Assembly: GCF_900626135.1 (NCBI RefSeq)
Contig: NZ_LR130785.1
Span: forward strand, 715,241-779,240
Source: Senegalia massiliensis
GTDB lineage: Bacteria > Bacillota > Clostridia > Tissierellales > SIT17
Length of the DNA: 64,000 nt
Reading direction: 5' to 3'
The position numbers were made by a program, and so were the translations under genes. Shown here one piece after another: positions 1-8,614 of the stretch. How positions within the stretch are numbered: position 1 is the first letter of the stretch; every line of letters begins with the position of its first letter. The notes under the pieces were generated by a model that saw nothing but the letters and a program-made list of their open reading frames with translations, did no database searches and was not told the DNA's origin.

Positions 1-1191
1 AAGCTGTTAAAACAAACAGGTCATAATTCATTTAGAACATCAATTAGTTGGGCAAGACTATTTCCTAAAGGTTATGGTGAAGTAAATAAAGAAGCAGTAA
101 AATATTATAAAGATTATTTTAAAACATTAAAAGAAAATGATATAGAACCATTCGTGAATTTATTTCATTTTGATATGCCTATGGAATTACAAAAGATAGG
201 TGGATGGGAAAATAGATTAGTAGTAGATTATTATAAAGAATATGCAAAGACTTGTTTTAGTTTATTTGGTGATATAGTTAAAAGATGGTTTACATTTAAT
301 GAACCTATAGTTCATGTAGAATGTGGATATTTAAATCAATATCATTATCCTATGAAAGTAGATGCAAAACTTGCAGTACAAGTAGGCTATCATACAGCAC
401 TTGCAAGTGCATATGCAATAAAAGAATTTAAAGAAAGTAAAATTGATGGAAAAATAGGTATAGTTCTGAATTTATCTCCTGCATATTCTAGAAGCGATAA
501 TAAAGAGGATTTAAAAGCAGCAGAAATAGCAGAAGCCTTTCAAAATAAAAGCTTTTTAGATCCTGCAATTAAAGGTGAGTTTAATGAATTATTAGTGAGC
601 TTAATTAAAAATCATGATTTAATGCCTGAATATGACAGAGAAGATTTAGAAATTATAAAAGAAAATACTGTAGACTTTTTAGGTGTAAATTACTATCAGC
701 CTGTAAGAGTAAAGGCAAAAGAACATCTTCCAAATCCTAATGCACCATTTTTACCAACATATTATTTCGATTTATATGATATGCCAGGTAAAAAAATGAA
801 TAAATATAGAGGCTGGGAAATTTATGAAAAAGGGATATATGATATAGCATTAAATATTAAAAATGAATATGGAAATATTGAATGGATGATAACTGAAAAT
901 GGTATGGGGGTTCAAGCTGAAGATAGATTTAAAAAAGATGGAATTATAGAAGATGATTACAGGGTAGATTTCTTTAAAGGACATTTAAAATGGCTTCATA
1001 AAGGGATAGAAGAAGGATCTAATTGCATAGGTTATCATATATGGACCCCTATTGATTGCTGGTCTTGGTTAAATGCATATAAAAATAGATATGGATTAAT
1101 TGAGTTAGATTTAGAGACACAAGAGAGAACAATAAAAAAATCAGGATATTGGTTTAAACAATTAAGTGATAACAAAGGATTTGAACTTTAA
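1..1191 (+). CDS. GH1 6-phospho-beta-glucosidase, 5'-truncated by window edge
   Basis: Cytoplasmic glycosidase that hydrolyses PTS-imported phospho-beta-glucosides to glucose-6-phosphate and an aglycone. The frame is open from base 1, so the true start lies upstream; 396 residues are visible against about 460-480 for the family. GH1 landmarks are present: NSFRTSISWARLFP near the start, TFNEP with the acid/base Glu, and ITENGMG with the nucleophile Glu. Near the end, DCWSW...YKNRYG has Ser where non-phosphorylated GH1 enzymes usually have Glu, plus Lys and Tyr, which points to a 6-phospho substrate. It sits 17 bases before the GH4 gene, probably in one operon. Confidence 0.88.
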   Translation, partial: KLLKQTGHNSFRTSISWARLFPKGYGEVNKEAVKYYKDYFKTLKENDIEPFVNLFHFDMPMELQKIGGWENRLVVDYYKEYAKTCFSLFGDIVKRWFTFNEPIVHVECGYLNQYHYPMKVDAKLAVQVGYHTALASAYAIKEFKESKIDGKIGIVLNLSPAYSRSDNKEDLKAAEIAEAFQNKSFLDPAIKGEFNELLVSLIKNHDLMPEYDREDLEIIKENTVDFLGVNYYQPVRVKAKEHLPNPNAPFLPTYYFDLYDMPGKKMNKYRGWEIYEKGIYDIALNIKNEYGNIEWMITENGMGVQAEDRFKKDGIIEDDYRVDFFKGHLKWLHKGIEEGSNCIGYHIWTPIDCWSWLNAYKNRYGLIELDLETQERTIKKSGYWFKQLSDNKGFEL

Positions 1192-1208
1192 TAGAAAGGT
1201 AGGGTAGG

Positions 1209-2531
1209 ATGAATAAAAATTTAAAAGTAGTAGTAATAGGAGGAGGTTCATCTTATACTCCTGAGCTTATAGAAGGATTTATAAAAAGATATGATGAACT
1301 AAAAATAACAGAGTTACACCTTGTAGATATAGAAGAAGGAAAAGAAAAATTAGATATAATATACAATCTATCAAAAAGAATGATAGAAAAAGCAAAATTA
1401 CCTATAAAAATATTTCAAACATTAGATAGAAAAAGTGCAATAAAAGATGCTGACTTTATAATGACTCAAATAAGAGTTGGAGGATTAGATGCAAGAGTAT
1501 TAGATGAAAGAATACCGCTTTCCCATGGGATAATAGGACAAGAAACAAATGGTGCAGGAGGAATGTTTAAAGCACTAAGAACAATACCAGTAATACTTGA
1601 TATAGTAGAAGATGTAAAGAAATATGCTAAGAAAGATGCATGGCTTATAAACTTTACAAATCCTGCAGGAATTGTAACAGAAGCAATATATAGATATACA
1701 GACTTTGATCGTGCAGTAGGATTATGTAATGTTCCAGTAAATATGAAAAATCAATTTGCTAAGATTTTTGATGTAGATGAGAAAAGAGTAGAAATGGATA
1801 TAGTAGGGTTAAACCATCATTTCTTTGTAACAGATATATTTGTAGATGGAAAATCATCTATTAAAGAATTACTAGATAAATATATAAGTGGAGAATTACA
1901 AGAAACTCCTAGCATGAAAAATATAGAAAGCTTACAATGGTCAAAATCACTAATAAAATCATTAAAAGCAATACCAAATCCATACTTAAATTATTATTTT
2001 ATGACAAAAGAACAATTACAAAAACAAAAAGAACAATTTAAAGAAAATGATGTAAGAGCAGAAGCAGTAAAAGAAATAGAAAAAGATTTATTCAGAGAAT
2101 ATTCAAATCCAAATCTTCATGAGAAACCTAAGAGACTTGAAGAAAGAGGGGGAGCTTATTATAGTGATGCAGCATGCTCACTTGTAAACTCCATAGTAAA
2201 TAATAAAAAAGATATACAATATGTAAATGTATTAAATAGAGGATCGATAATTGATTTTCCTTATGATTCAGTAATAGAAGTAGCATCAATTATTACATCA
2301 GATGGACCAAAGCCAATGAATTATGGGAAAATACCATATAAATTAAATGGAACACTCCAAACAATAAAGACATTTGAAAGAATGGTATGCGAAGCAGCAG
2401 TAAAGGGAGATAAAGACTTAGCAGTAGCAGCTCTTACACTTAATCCATTAGTAGATTCAGATAGTGTTGCAAATGAAGTGTTCGAAGAGATGTATAAAGC
2501 ACATAAAAAATATTTACCACAGTTTAAATAA
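1209..2531 (+). CDS. licH: GH4 6-phospho-beta-glucosidase, NAD+/Mn-dependent
   Basis: GH4 enzymes cleave 6-phosphoglucosides by a redox-assisted elimination using NAD+ and a divalent metal. The 440 residues are full length. Visible features are the N-terminal Rossmann motif GGGSSYTPELIEGF (about residues 11-24), INFTNPAGIVTEA, the metal-site Cys in GLCNVP and the catalytic/metal His region GLNHH. The start ATG follows an AAGGTAGGG ribosome site. It is adjacent to a GH1 enzyme with the same predicted substrate class, so the cell has two mechanistically unrelated phospho-beta-glucosidases in one operon. Exact substrate (cellobiose, lichenan oligomers or others) is not visible. Confidence 0.88.
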   Translation: MNKNLKVVVIGGGSSYTPELIEGFIKRYDELKITELHLVDIEEGKEKLDIIYNLSKRMIEKAKLPIKIFQTLDRKSAIKDADFIMTQIRVGGLDARVLDERIPLSHGIIGQETNGAGGMFKALRTIPVILDIVEDVKKYAKKDAWLINFTNPAGIVTEAIYRYTDFDRAVGLCNVPVNMKNQFAKIFDVDEKRVEMDIVGLNHHFFVTDIFVDGKSSIKELLDKYISGELQETPSMKNIESLQWSKSLIKSLKAIPNPYLNYYFMTKEQLQKQKEQFKENDVRAEAVKEIEKDLFREYSNPNLHEKPKRLEERGGAYYSDAACSLVNSIVNNKKDIQYVNVLNRGSIIDFPYDSVIEVASIITSDGPKPMNYGKIPYKLNGTLQTIKTFERMVCEAAVKGDKDLAVAALTLNPLVDSDSVANEVFEEMYKAHKKYLPQFK

Positions 2532-2547
2532 TAGTTTAGTTTTAGGT

Positions 2548-2596
2548 AATTAAAAAATTGGTTAGAAATTTCAAATTTCTAACCAATTTTTTAATT
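2548..2596. terminator. bidirectional terminator between licH and the dehydrogenase
   Basis: A near-perfect inverted repeat of about 24-base arms centred on TTTCAAA, with A-runs on one side and T-runs on the other. It can stop both the plus-strand glucosidase operon and the convergent dehydrogenase gene. Confidence 0.85.
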
Positions 2597-3518
2597 ATTT
2601 CACTATATTTTTAGGACTACCTTTTAAAAATGAAATTGTATTATCAAATGCTATTTTAGCTCTTCTTATCATAGCTTCTTCAGTAAAATATGCTATATGT
2701 GGAGTTAAGACAATATTCTTTGCATATAATAAAGGATAATCTTTTGGAAGAGGTGGTTCCATATCAAATACATCTATACCTGCACCTGCTATTTTATCTT
2801 CATTTAATAAATTAGCTAATGCTTCATTATCAATAATAGGGCCTCTTGCACAATTTATAAGTATAGCATTTTCATTTATTTTCTTTAGTTTTTCTTTGTT
2901 TAAAAATCCTCTTGTATTATCATTAAGTGGTAAATGAACTGAAATTATATCACTTGATGATAAAAGCTCATCTAATGAAACATATTCGATACCTAATTTT
3001 TTAGCCTCGTCTTTTTCTGTTCTACTATAGGCTCTTAATTTTGCACCAAATGCATTAAATAATTTGGCAGTTCTCATTCCAATATTGCCAGTACCTATTA
3101 TGCCTACAGTTTTATCTTTTATTTCTTTTCCTATTAAAGGACTTGAATCACTAATTTTTCTATATATATCTAAAGTAAGACCTATTGCAAGTTCTGCAAC
3201 TGCTTGATCAGAATAACCTGCTGCATTACAAACTTTTATATCTTTTTTATGTGCATCATCTACTGCTACATGATCTACTCCAGTAAAAGCTACATTTATA
3301 AGTTTTAAGTTATCCATTTTATCTATAACTTCTTTAGGATAAGGATTGTTTGCAATCATAACAATATCAGCATCTTTACTTCTTTTAATTAGCTCATCAT
3401 TGTCTGTAGTTTTTTCATCATAATAGACGAACTCATGTCCTAATTCTTTAATTGGTTCTGATAATTCTTTAATTAATTCATTTGAAACATTTAAAGGTTC
3501 TAGTAATTTAACTTTCAT
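2595..3518 (-). CDS. D-isomer-specific 2-hydroxyacid dehydrogenase
   Basis: NAD(P)-dependent oxidoreductase of the D-2-hydroxyacid/phosphoglycerate dehydrogenase family, 307 residues. The nucleotide-binding motif GIIGTGNIGMRTAKLF lies near the middle. The catalytic trio is visible as Arg in INCARGP, Glu in DVFDMEPP and His in LTPHIAY. It lacks the C-terminal ACT region of SerA, so a 2-ketoacid, glyoxylate or hydroxypyruvate reductase is more likely than serine biosynthesis. It is divergent from manA and close to a possible mannosylglycerate locus, so a role with glycerate or hydroxypyruvate is a guess only. Confidence 0.8.
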   Translation of the reverse strand: MKVKLLEPLNVSNELIKELSEPIKELGHEFVYYDEKTTDNDELIKRSKDADIVMIANNPYPKEVIDKMDNLKLINVAFTGVDHVAVDDAHKKDIKVCNAAGYSDQAVAELAIGLTLDIYRKISDSSPLIGKEIKDKTVGIIGTGNIGMRTAKLFNAFGAKLRAYSRTEKDEAKKLGIEYVSLDELLSSSDIISVHLPLNDNTRGFLNKEKLKKINENAILINCARGPIIDNEALANLLNEDKIAGAGIDVFDMEPPLPKDYPLLYAKNIVLTPHIAYFTEEAMIRRAKIAFDNTISFLKGSPKNIVK

Positions 3519-3548
3519 TTTAAACCCCTTTCTCCAATATGTATTTAT

Positions 3549-3619
3549 GTTATAATTTAATTATATACTACTATGTTAATGGATACAATGTTGAGACTAT
3601 GGACGGTTATCAGTCTCAT
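3549..3619 (+). promoter_or_regulatory. manA leader: TATAAT box and 5'-UTR hairpin
   Basis: The divergent interval between the dehydrogenase and manA contains a TATAAT-like element near 3550. At about 3592-3619 a hairpin pairs TGAGACT with AGTCTCA around a 13-base loop. The hairpin is not followed by a T-run, so it is not an obvious terminator. I recognise no riboswitch class. It may stabilise or regulate the manA mRNA. Confidence 0.35.
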
Positions 3620-3653
3620 TAAATAAAAAAATTATTAATTAGGAGAGTAAAAA

Positions 3654-4583
3654 ATGAGTGATATATTATTTTTAGATAGTGTATTTAAAGAGAAAATATG
3701 GGGTGGAAATAAATTAAAAGAATATTTTAATTATGATATTCCATCTAATAATACAGGAGAATATTGGGCAGTAAGTGCTCATTCAAATGGTGATTCAATA
3801 GTTAAAAATGGAGAATATGAAGGAGAAAGTTTAAGTTGGATTTGGGAAAATAAAAGAGAATTGTTTGGTAATATAAAAGGTAATGAGTTTCCACTTCTTA
3901 CAAAAATAATAGATGCAAATAGAGATCTTAGTGTACAAGTTCATCCAAATGATAAATATGCAAAAGAACATGAAAATAGCTTAGGAAAAACTGAATGTTG
4001 GTATATAATTGATTGTGATCAAGATTCAGAATTTGTATTAGGACATAACGCAAATACAAAAGAAGAAATGAGACAAATAATAGATGAAGGTAATTGGGAC
4101 AGACTTCTTAGAAGAGTTAAAATAAAGCCAGGAGATTTCTTTTACATACCAGCAGGAACAGTTCATGCAATAGGTAGTGGAACTATGATACTTGAAACTC
4201 AGCAATCAAGTGATATAACCTATAGATTATATGACTATGATAGGTTGCAGGATGGAAAACCTAGGGAACTTCATATCGAAAAAAGTATAGATGTAACTAA
4301 AATACCTCATGAAGATGCTAAGAATAATCCCACAATAGAAAAAATAAATAACAATGTAATAAAAAATTTAATAGAAACAGAGTATTTTTCAGTATATAAA
4401 TTAGATATAAAGAGTAATTTAAAGATGAATCAAGACAAGCCTTTTATAATAATGAGTGTTTTAAAAGGTAAAGGGAATATTGATGGAATAAGTATAGAAA
4501 AAGGAGATCATTTTATAATTCCATATAATTATGGTGAGTTTATATTAGATGGAGATATGGAGATTATTTATTCTTATGTATAA
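3654..4583 (+). CDS. manA: mannose-6-phosphate isomerase, class I
   Basis: Zinc-dependent cupin enzyme that interconverts mannose-6-phosphate and fructose-6-phosphate. The 309 residues match the short Firmicute class I form. Signatures seen are LSVQVHPNDKYA (zinc ligands), the downstream Glu/His region in LGKTECWY and the GTVHAIGSGTMILETQQSSD block. The ATG follows AGGAGAG. It is upstream of the alpha-mannosidase/PTS operon, where it would take mannose-6-phosphate into glycolysis, but it has its own terminator and so is probably a separate transcript. Confidence 0.93.
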   Translation: MSDILFLDSVFKEKIWGGNKLKEYFNYDIPSNNTGEYWAVSAHSNGDSIVKNGEYEGESLSWIWENKRELFGNIKGNEFPLLTKIIDANRDLSVQVHPNDKYAKEHENSLGKTECWYIIDCDQDSEFVLGHNANTKEEMRQIIDEGNWDRLLRRVKIKPGDFFYIPAGTVHAIGSGTMILETQQSSDITYRLYDYDRLQDGKPRELHIEKSIDVTKIPHEDAKNNPTIEKINNNVIKNLIETEYFSVYKLDIKSNLKMNQDKPFIIMSVLKGKGNIDGISIEKGDHFIIPYNYGEFILDGDMEIIYSYV

Positions 4584-4604
4584 AACAAAAATTAACTAAA
4601 ATAT

Positions 4605-4637
4605 AAAAGGGTGGGTTTTAATACCTCACTCTTTTTT
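4605..4637 (+). terminator. Rho-independent terminator after manA
   Basis: AAAAGGGTGGG and CCTCACTCTTTTTT form a G-U-containing stem that ends in a T-run, directly after the manA stop. Confidence 0.65.
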
Positions 4638-4740
4638 GATTTATCAGAATTAATTAATAATTTCCTTTGTATATAGGAAATATAATGTCTATCTATATTT
4701 AAACGATATACATATAATTAAGTTAAGAGGAGGAAATAAT

Positions 4741-6738
4741 ATGGAAAAATTATTAAGTACTCGTCTAAATAAAATATTAGATAAACTCATAAATTCAAAT
4801 GAATATTTAACAAGTTCTTATTTAGCGAAGCTGACAGGAGTATCATCTAGAACTATTAGAAGTGATATAAAAGAATTAAATGAGTTTCTAAATCCATATA
4901 ATACGAAAATTATTTCAGTAAAAGGAAAAGGTAGCAAATTAGATATAAAAAAGAAAAAACAATGTAAAAAATTATTGGAAGATATTTCTACTAGGGAAGA
5001 GTTAAAATTAAATACTATACCAGATTTTCCTCATCAAAGGGTAGTATATATTATAAAAAGGTTATTAGCCATTAACGTACCTATAACACTTGAAAAATTA
5101 GGTGATGAACTATATGTAAGTTTATCCACTATAAAGAATGATTTAAAAGTAGTAAAATCAACCCTAAAAGATTATAATTTGAAAATAATTGTTAAAGAAA
5201 ACAAAGGTATAATGATTGAAGGAAAAGAAATTGATAAAAGATTTTGTATTTCTCAATATGTTTTAAATAGAGAAAATATAAATAAAGATATAATTTCTGA
5301 CAGTTATAATAGTAAGATTTCAAAATTTAATAATATGGATTGGAAGTTTATTGAAAATATATTACAAAAGGAATTAGTTCAGCAAGAATTTTACTTGGCT
5401 GATATTGCTTTTAATAATCTTATAATTCATATTGCTATAGCTTTAGAAAGAATAATATTAGGTAACTTTGTACCATTAGAAGACAAAAAAATCGAAAAAT
5501 TGAAAAATGAAAAAGAATATTATATAGCAGAGAATATAGTTAAGATATTAGAAGATATTTTCGAAGTTAATATACCAGAATCAGAAACATGTTATATAAC
5601 TATGCACTTGCTAGGGAGTAAACTACTAGAAAAAGATGAAGAAAAAGAACTACTACATTTAATAGATAATCAAATTAAAAGTCTGATTTCTAAAATAATA
5701 AATGAAATAAAAAATAAATTAAATATGGATTTCAATAATGATAATAAATTGATATATAATTTAGCATTACATCTAAAACCAGCACTTCATAGAGCAAAGT
5801 ATAATATGAATATCAGAAATCCATTAATAAATGATATAAAAAACAAATACCCTTTAGCTTTTCAAATTGGTATTATTGCTACAAATGTTATCAAAAGAGA
5901 AACTAATTACATAATAAATGAAGATGAAATTGGTTATATAGCTATGCATTTTGGTGGAGCATTAGAGAGGAAAAAAAGATATAGTCAAAAAATAAAAAAT
6001 ATAGCTATCATTTGTTCTTCAGGTATGGGGACTGCTAATTTATTATTAGCAAAACTTAAAAATTCACTTAGTATAAATGCAAATTTCATAGGAACATATC
6101 CTTTACATGAGTTAGATAGAGTAAAAAATATAAAGCCTGATATAATACTCACTACTATACCTATACAAGAAGAAATTGGTATACCTGTGATTTTAGTTAA
6201 AACAATATTGGATGATGAAGATTTAATATATATAAGAAATAAAATAGAAAATCTATATAAGGATACAGGATCACAAAAGAGTTTGGAAAATCTTTTTAAA
6301 GAAGATTTATTTTTCACAAATTTAGATTTTAAAAATAAAGAGGATGTAATTAAGTTTTTAACTAACCAAATGACTTCTGGAGGATATATAAATAGTGATA
6401 TTCAAAAATCAATATTTCAAAGAGAGCAAGTATCTTCTACAGCAATTGGTAATTTAATAGCTATACCCCATCCTTTAAAAGCTACTAATATAGAATCTTC
6501 AGTTTGTGTTGGTATATTGAAAAATTCTATTGAATGGGAAGAAGATAGGAAAGTGCAATTAGTATTAATTTTAGTTTTATCTAAAAACATGACAAATTCT
6601 TTTGAAAGATTATTTAATACAATATATAAAGCAACAAAGTCATCTGCTCATGTATCTCAATTGATAAATTCAAAAAAATTTAAAGAATTTTATAGTAAAT
6701 TCACAACAGAAAAGGAGGAGCAGAATAAATGGAATTAA
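4741..6738 (+). CDS. BglG/MtlR-type PTS-controlled transcriptional regulator
   Basis: A 665-residue regulator whose activity is set by PTS phosphorylation. Order of domains: N-terminal helix-turn-helix (TSSYLAKLTGVSSRTIRSDI, about residues 22-41) and a second HTH region, two PRD domains (about 190-400; conserved His in ITMHLLGSKL and IAMHFGGAL), an EIIB-like domain with Cys425 in ICSSGMGTANL, and a C-terminal EIIA-like domain with His577 in IAIPHPLKA. DNA-binding activators of this layout (MtlR, ManR, LicR) control neighbouring PTS operons. It overlaps the next gene by 10 bases, so the target is almost certainly the PTS/alpha-mannosidase operon it heads. Confidence 0.9.
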   Translation: MEKLLSTRLNKILDKLINSNEYLTSSYLAKLTGVSSRTIRSDIKELNEFLNPYNTKIISVKGKGSKLDIKKKKQCKKLLEDISTREELKLNTIPDFPHQRVVYIIKRLLAINVPITLEKLGDELYVSLSTIKNDLKVVKSTLKDYNLKIIVKENKGIMIEGKEIDKRFCISQYVLNRENINKDIISDSYNSKISKFNNMDWKFIENILQKELVQQEFYLADIAFNNLIIHIAIALERIILGNFVPLEDKKIEKLKNEKEYYIAENIVKILEDIFEVNIPESETCYITMHLLGSKLLEKDEEKELLHLIDNQIKSLISKIINEIKNKLNMDFNNDNKLIYNLALHLKPALHRAKYNMNIRNPLINDIKNKYPLAFQIGIIATNVIKRETNYIINEDEIGYIAMHFGGALERKKRYSQKIKNIAIICSSGMGTANLLLAKLKNSLSINANFIGTYPLHELDRVKNIKPDIILTTIPIQEEIGIPVILVKTILDDEDLIYIRNKIENLYKDTGSQKSLENLFKEDLFFTNLDFKNKEDVIKFLTNQMTSGGYINSDIQKSIFQREQVSSTAIGNLIAIPHPLKATNIESSVCVGILKNSIEWEEDRKVQLVLILVLSKNMTNSFERLFNTIYKATKSSAHVSQLINSKKFKEFYSKFTTEKEEQNKWN

Positions 6739-7193
6739 GTTTAACTGAATTAATAAATGAGGGTTTAATCAATAGAAAATTTCATGGAACGACTAAAGAG
6801 GAAGTTTTACAAGAAGTTGTGAGAATGGTTGACTATGATAATAGATTAGATTCAAAAGATTTATATTATGAAAAAATCTTAGAAAGAGAGGAGGAATTTA
6901 CTACAGGTGTAGGATATGGAATAGCTATACCTCATGCAAAAACAAAGGCAGTAATAAAACCAACTATAGTTATATTGAAGCTATCTAAAGCTATAGATTG
7001 GGAATCTTTAGATGGTAAACCTGTGGATTTAGTAATTGGTCTTGCAGTACCAGAAAAAGAAGGCAATAATACACATCTTAAAATTATATCGAAATTATCA
7101 ATGAAATTAATGGAACAAGATTTTAGACAAGATTTAAAAAATGCTAAAAGTGATAAAGAAGTATTAAAATTAATGGAAAACATTTTCAAATAA
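6729..7193 (+). CDS. PTS fructose-family EIIA component
   Basis: Phosphocarrier of the fructose-mannitol PTS family, 154 residues. It takes phosphate from HPr on the His in GIAIPHAKT (about residue 65-70) and passes it to EIIB. The ATG lies inside the end of the regulator gene, preceded by AAAGGAGGAG, so translation is likely coupled. It is followed by separate EIIB and EIIC genes, a split version of the FruA/MngA-type permease. Confidence 0.92.
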   Translation: MELSLTELINEGLINRKFHGTTKEEVLQEVVRMVDYDNRLDSKDLYYEKILEREEEFTTGVGYGIAIPHAKTKAVIKPTIVILKLSKAIDWESLDGKPVDLVIGLAVPEKEGNNTHLKIISKLSMKLMEQDFRQDLKNAKSDKEVLKLMENIFK

Positions 7194-7215
7194 AATGAAG
7201 AGAGGAAGATGTAAT

Positions 7216-7524
7216 ATGAAAATAGTAGCAGTTACAGCATGTCCATCAGGAGTAGCTCATACATTTATGGCAAAAAAAGCATTGGAAGATGCTGCAAAGG
7301 AATTAGGACATAACATAAAAGTAGAAACACAAGGAGCTATGGGGATAGAAGATGAATTACCCACAGATGCAATAAATGAAGCAGACGTAGCTATACTTGC
7401 AATTGATGCTCATATAGCAAAGATGAGTAGATTTGATAATTTAACTAAAATAGAAGTATCTACTAAAAAAGTACTTAAAAATGCTAAAAAAGTAATAGAA
7501 AAAGCAGAGTCGAAAGTAAAATAA
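7216..7524 (+). CDS. PTS fructose-family EIIB component
   Basis: EIIB phosphotransfer protein with the active Cys in VTACPSGVAHTFMA at the N-terminus, typical of fructose-type EIIB. An in-frame ATG exists 21 bases upstream at 7195, but AGAGGAAG lies just before the ATG at 7216 and the family fold starts with MKIVAVTACP, so I choose 7216 (102 residues). It phosphorylates the sugar carried by the adjacent EIIC. Confidence 0.9.
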   Translation: MKIVAVTACPSGVAHTFMAKKALEDAAKELGHNIKVETQGAMGIEDELPTDAINEADVAILAIDAHIAKMSRFDNLTKIEVSTKKVLKNAKKVIEKAESKVK

Positions 7525-7539
7525 GAAGGAGATGAAATC

Positions 7540-8556
7540 ATGGATAAATTTAAAAGACATTTAATGACAGGTGTTTCATATATGATTCCTTTTGTTGTAG
7601 CAGGAGGTATATTATTATCAATTGGAATTATATTAGGAGAAGAAGGATTCATCGCTGAAAAATTAGTGAATATAGGAGTATGGTCTCTTCAATTAATGGT
7701 ACCTGCAATAGCTGGATTTATTGCATATTCTATAGCAGATAGACCAGGAATTACAGTAGGTTTTGTAGGTGGAGTTATGGCAAGAGAATTAGGTACTGGA
7801 TATATTGGTGGTATATTAATTGGTTTTTTTGCTGGATGGATAGTAAATAGATTAAAGAAAATTCCAATTCATAAAAGTTTAGCAGTAATAAAGCCTATTA
7901 TGATAATTCCAGTTTTAGGTGTAGCATTAACAGCAGTGGTTATGTATTTAATATCAATACCATTAACACCAGCTATGACTGGACTTGAAAATTGGTTAGT
8001 ATCATTAAAAGGAGCAAATTTAGCAATTTTAGGATTTATAATAGGAGCTATGATGGCATTTGATATGGGTGGTCCTGTAAACAAAGTTGCATTAGCATTT
8101 GCATATGCAACTTTAGCAGAAGGTATATATGAACCAATGGCAGCAGCATGGGTAGGAATAATGGCACCGCCTATAGGTCTTGCAATTGCTACAGCAATTA
8201 AACCTAATAAATTTACTAAGGCAGAAAAAGCAAATGCTATACCTGCAGCATTTATGGGTTCTTTAGGAATTTCAGAAGGTGCTATACCATATGCAGTAAC
8301 TACTCCATTTAAAGTAATACCATCTATTGTAATTGGTACAGGTATAGGAGCAGCTGTATCATTAGTATTAGGAGCATCATCTACAATACCGGCAGCTATT
8401 GGGATTTGGGCATTACCTTTAGTGAATAATCCAATTAGTTGGTTAATAGGGTTTATTGTAGGAGTAGTAATAATTGCATTATCAGTAGCATTTTTAAGAA
8501 AAGAATCTGATATAGAAAAAGATCAAGAAGGAGCAGAATTTAATTTAATGGGATAA
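7540..8556 (+). CDS. PTS fructose-family EIIC membrane permease
   Basis: Integral membrane sugar channel of 338 residues with about ten hydrophobic segments, starting at HLMTGVSYMIPFVVAGGIL as in fructose-type EIIC. The conserved segment FDMGGPVNKVA and the GSLGISEGAIPYA loop are present. With the two preceding genes it makes a complete three-part EII. The downstream alpha-mannosidase suggests an alpha-mannosyl substrate rather than fructose. The final 15 residues are acidic and probably cytoplasmic. Confidence 0.92.
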   Translation: MDKFKRHLMTGVSYMIPFVVAGGILLSIGIILGEEGFIAEKLVNIGVWSLQLMVPAIAGFIAYSIADRPGITVGFVGGVMARELGTGYIGGILIGFFAGWIVNRLKKIPIHKSLAVIKPIMIIPVLGVALTAVVMYLISIPLTPAMTGLENWLVSLKGANLAILGFIIGAMMAFDMGGPVNKVALAFAYATLAEGIYEPMAAAWVGIMAPPIGLAIATAIKPNKFTKAEKANAIPAAFMGSLGISEGAIPYAVTTPFKVIPSIVIGTGIGAAVSLVLGASSTIPAAIGIWALPLVNNPISWLIGFIVGVVIIALSVAFLRKESDIEKDQEGAEFNLMG

Positions 8557-8561
8557 AATAT

Positions 8562-8591
8562 GATCCATCCTCTAGGTTTAGGGGATGGATT
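8562..8591 (+). other. intergenic hairpin between EIIC and alpha-mannosidase
   Basis: TCCATCC and GGATGGA form a stable stem between the PTS and glycosidase genes. No T-run follows, so it looks more like an mRNA-processing or stabilising element than a full terminator. Confidence 0.5.
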
Positions 8592-8614
8592 TAGAATAAA
8601 TAGGAGGATTAAAA

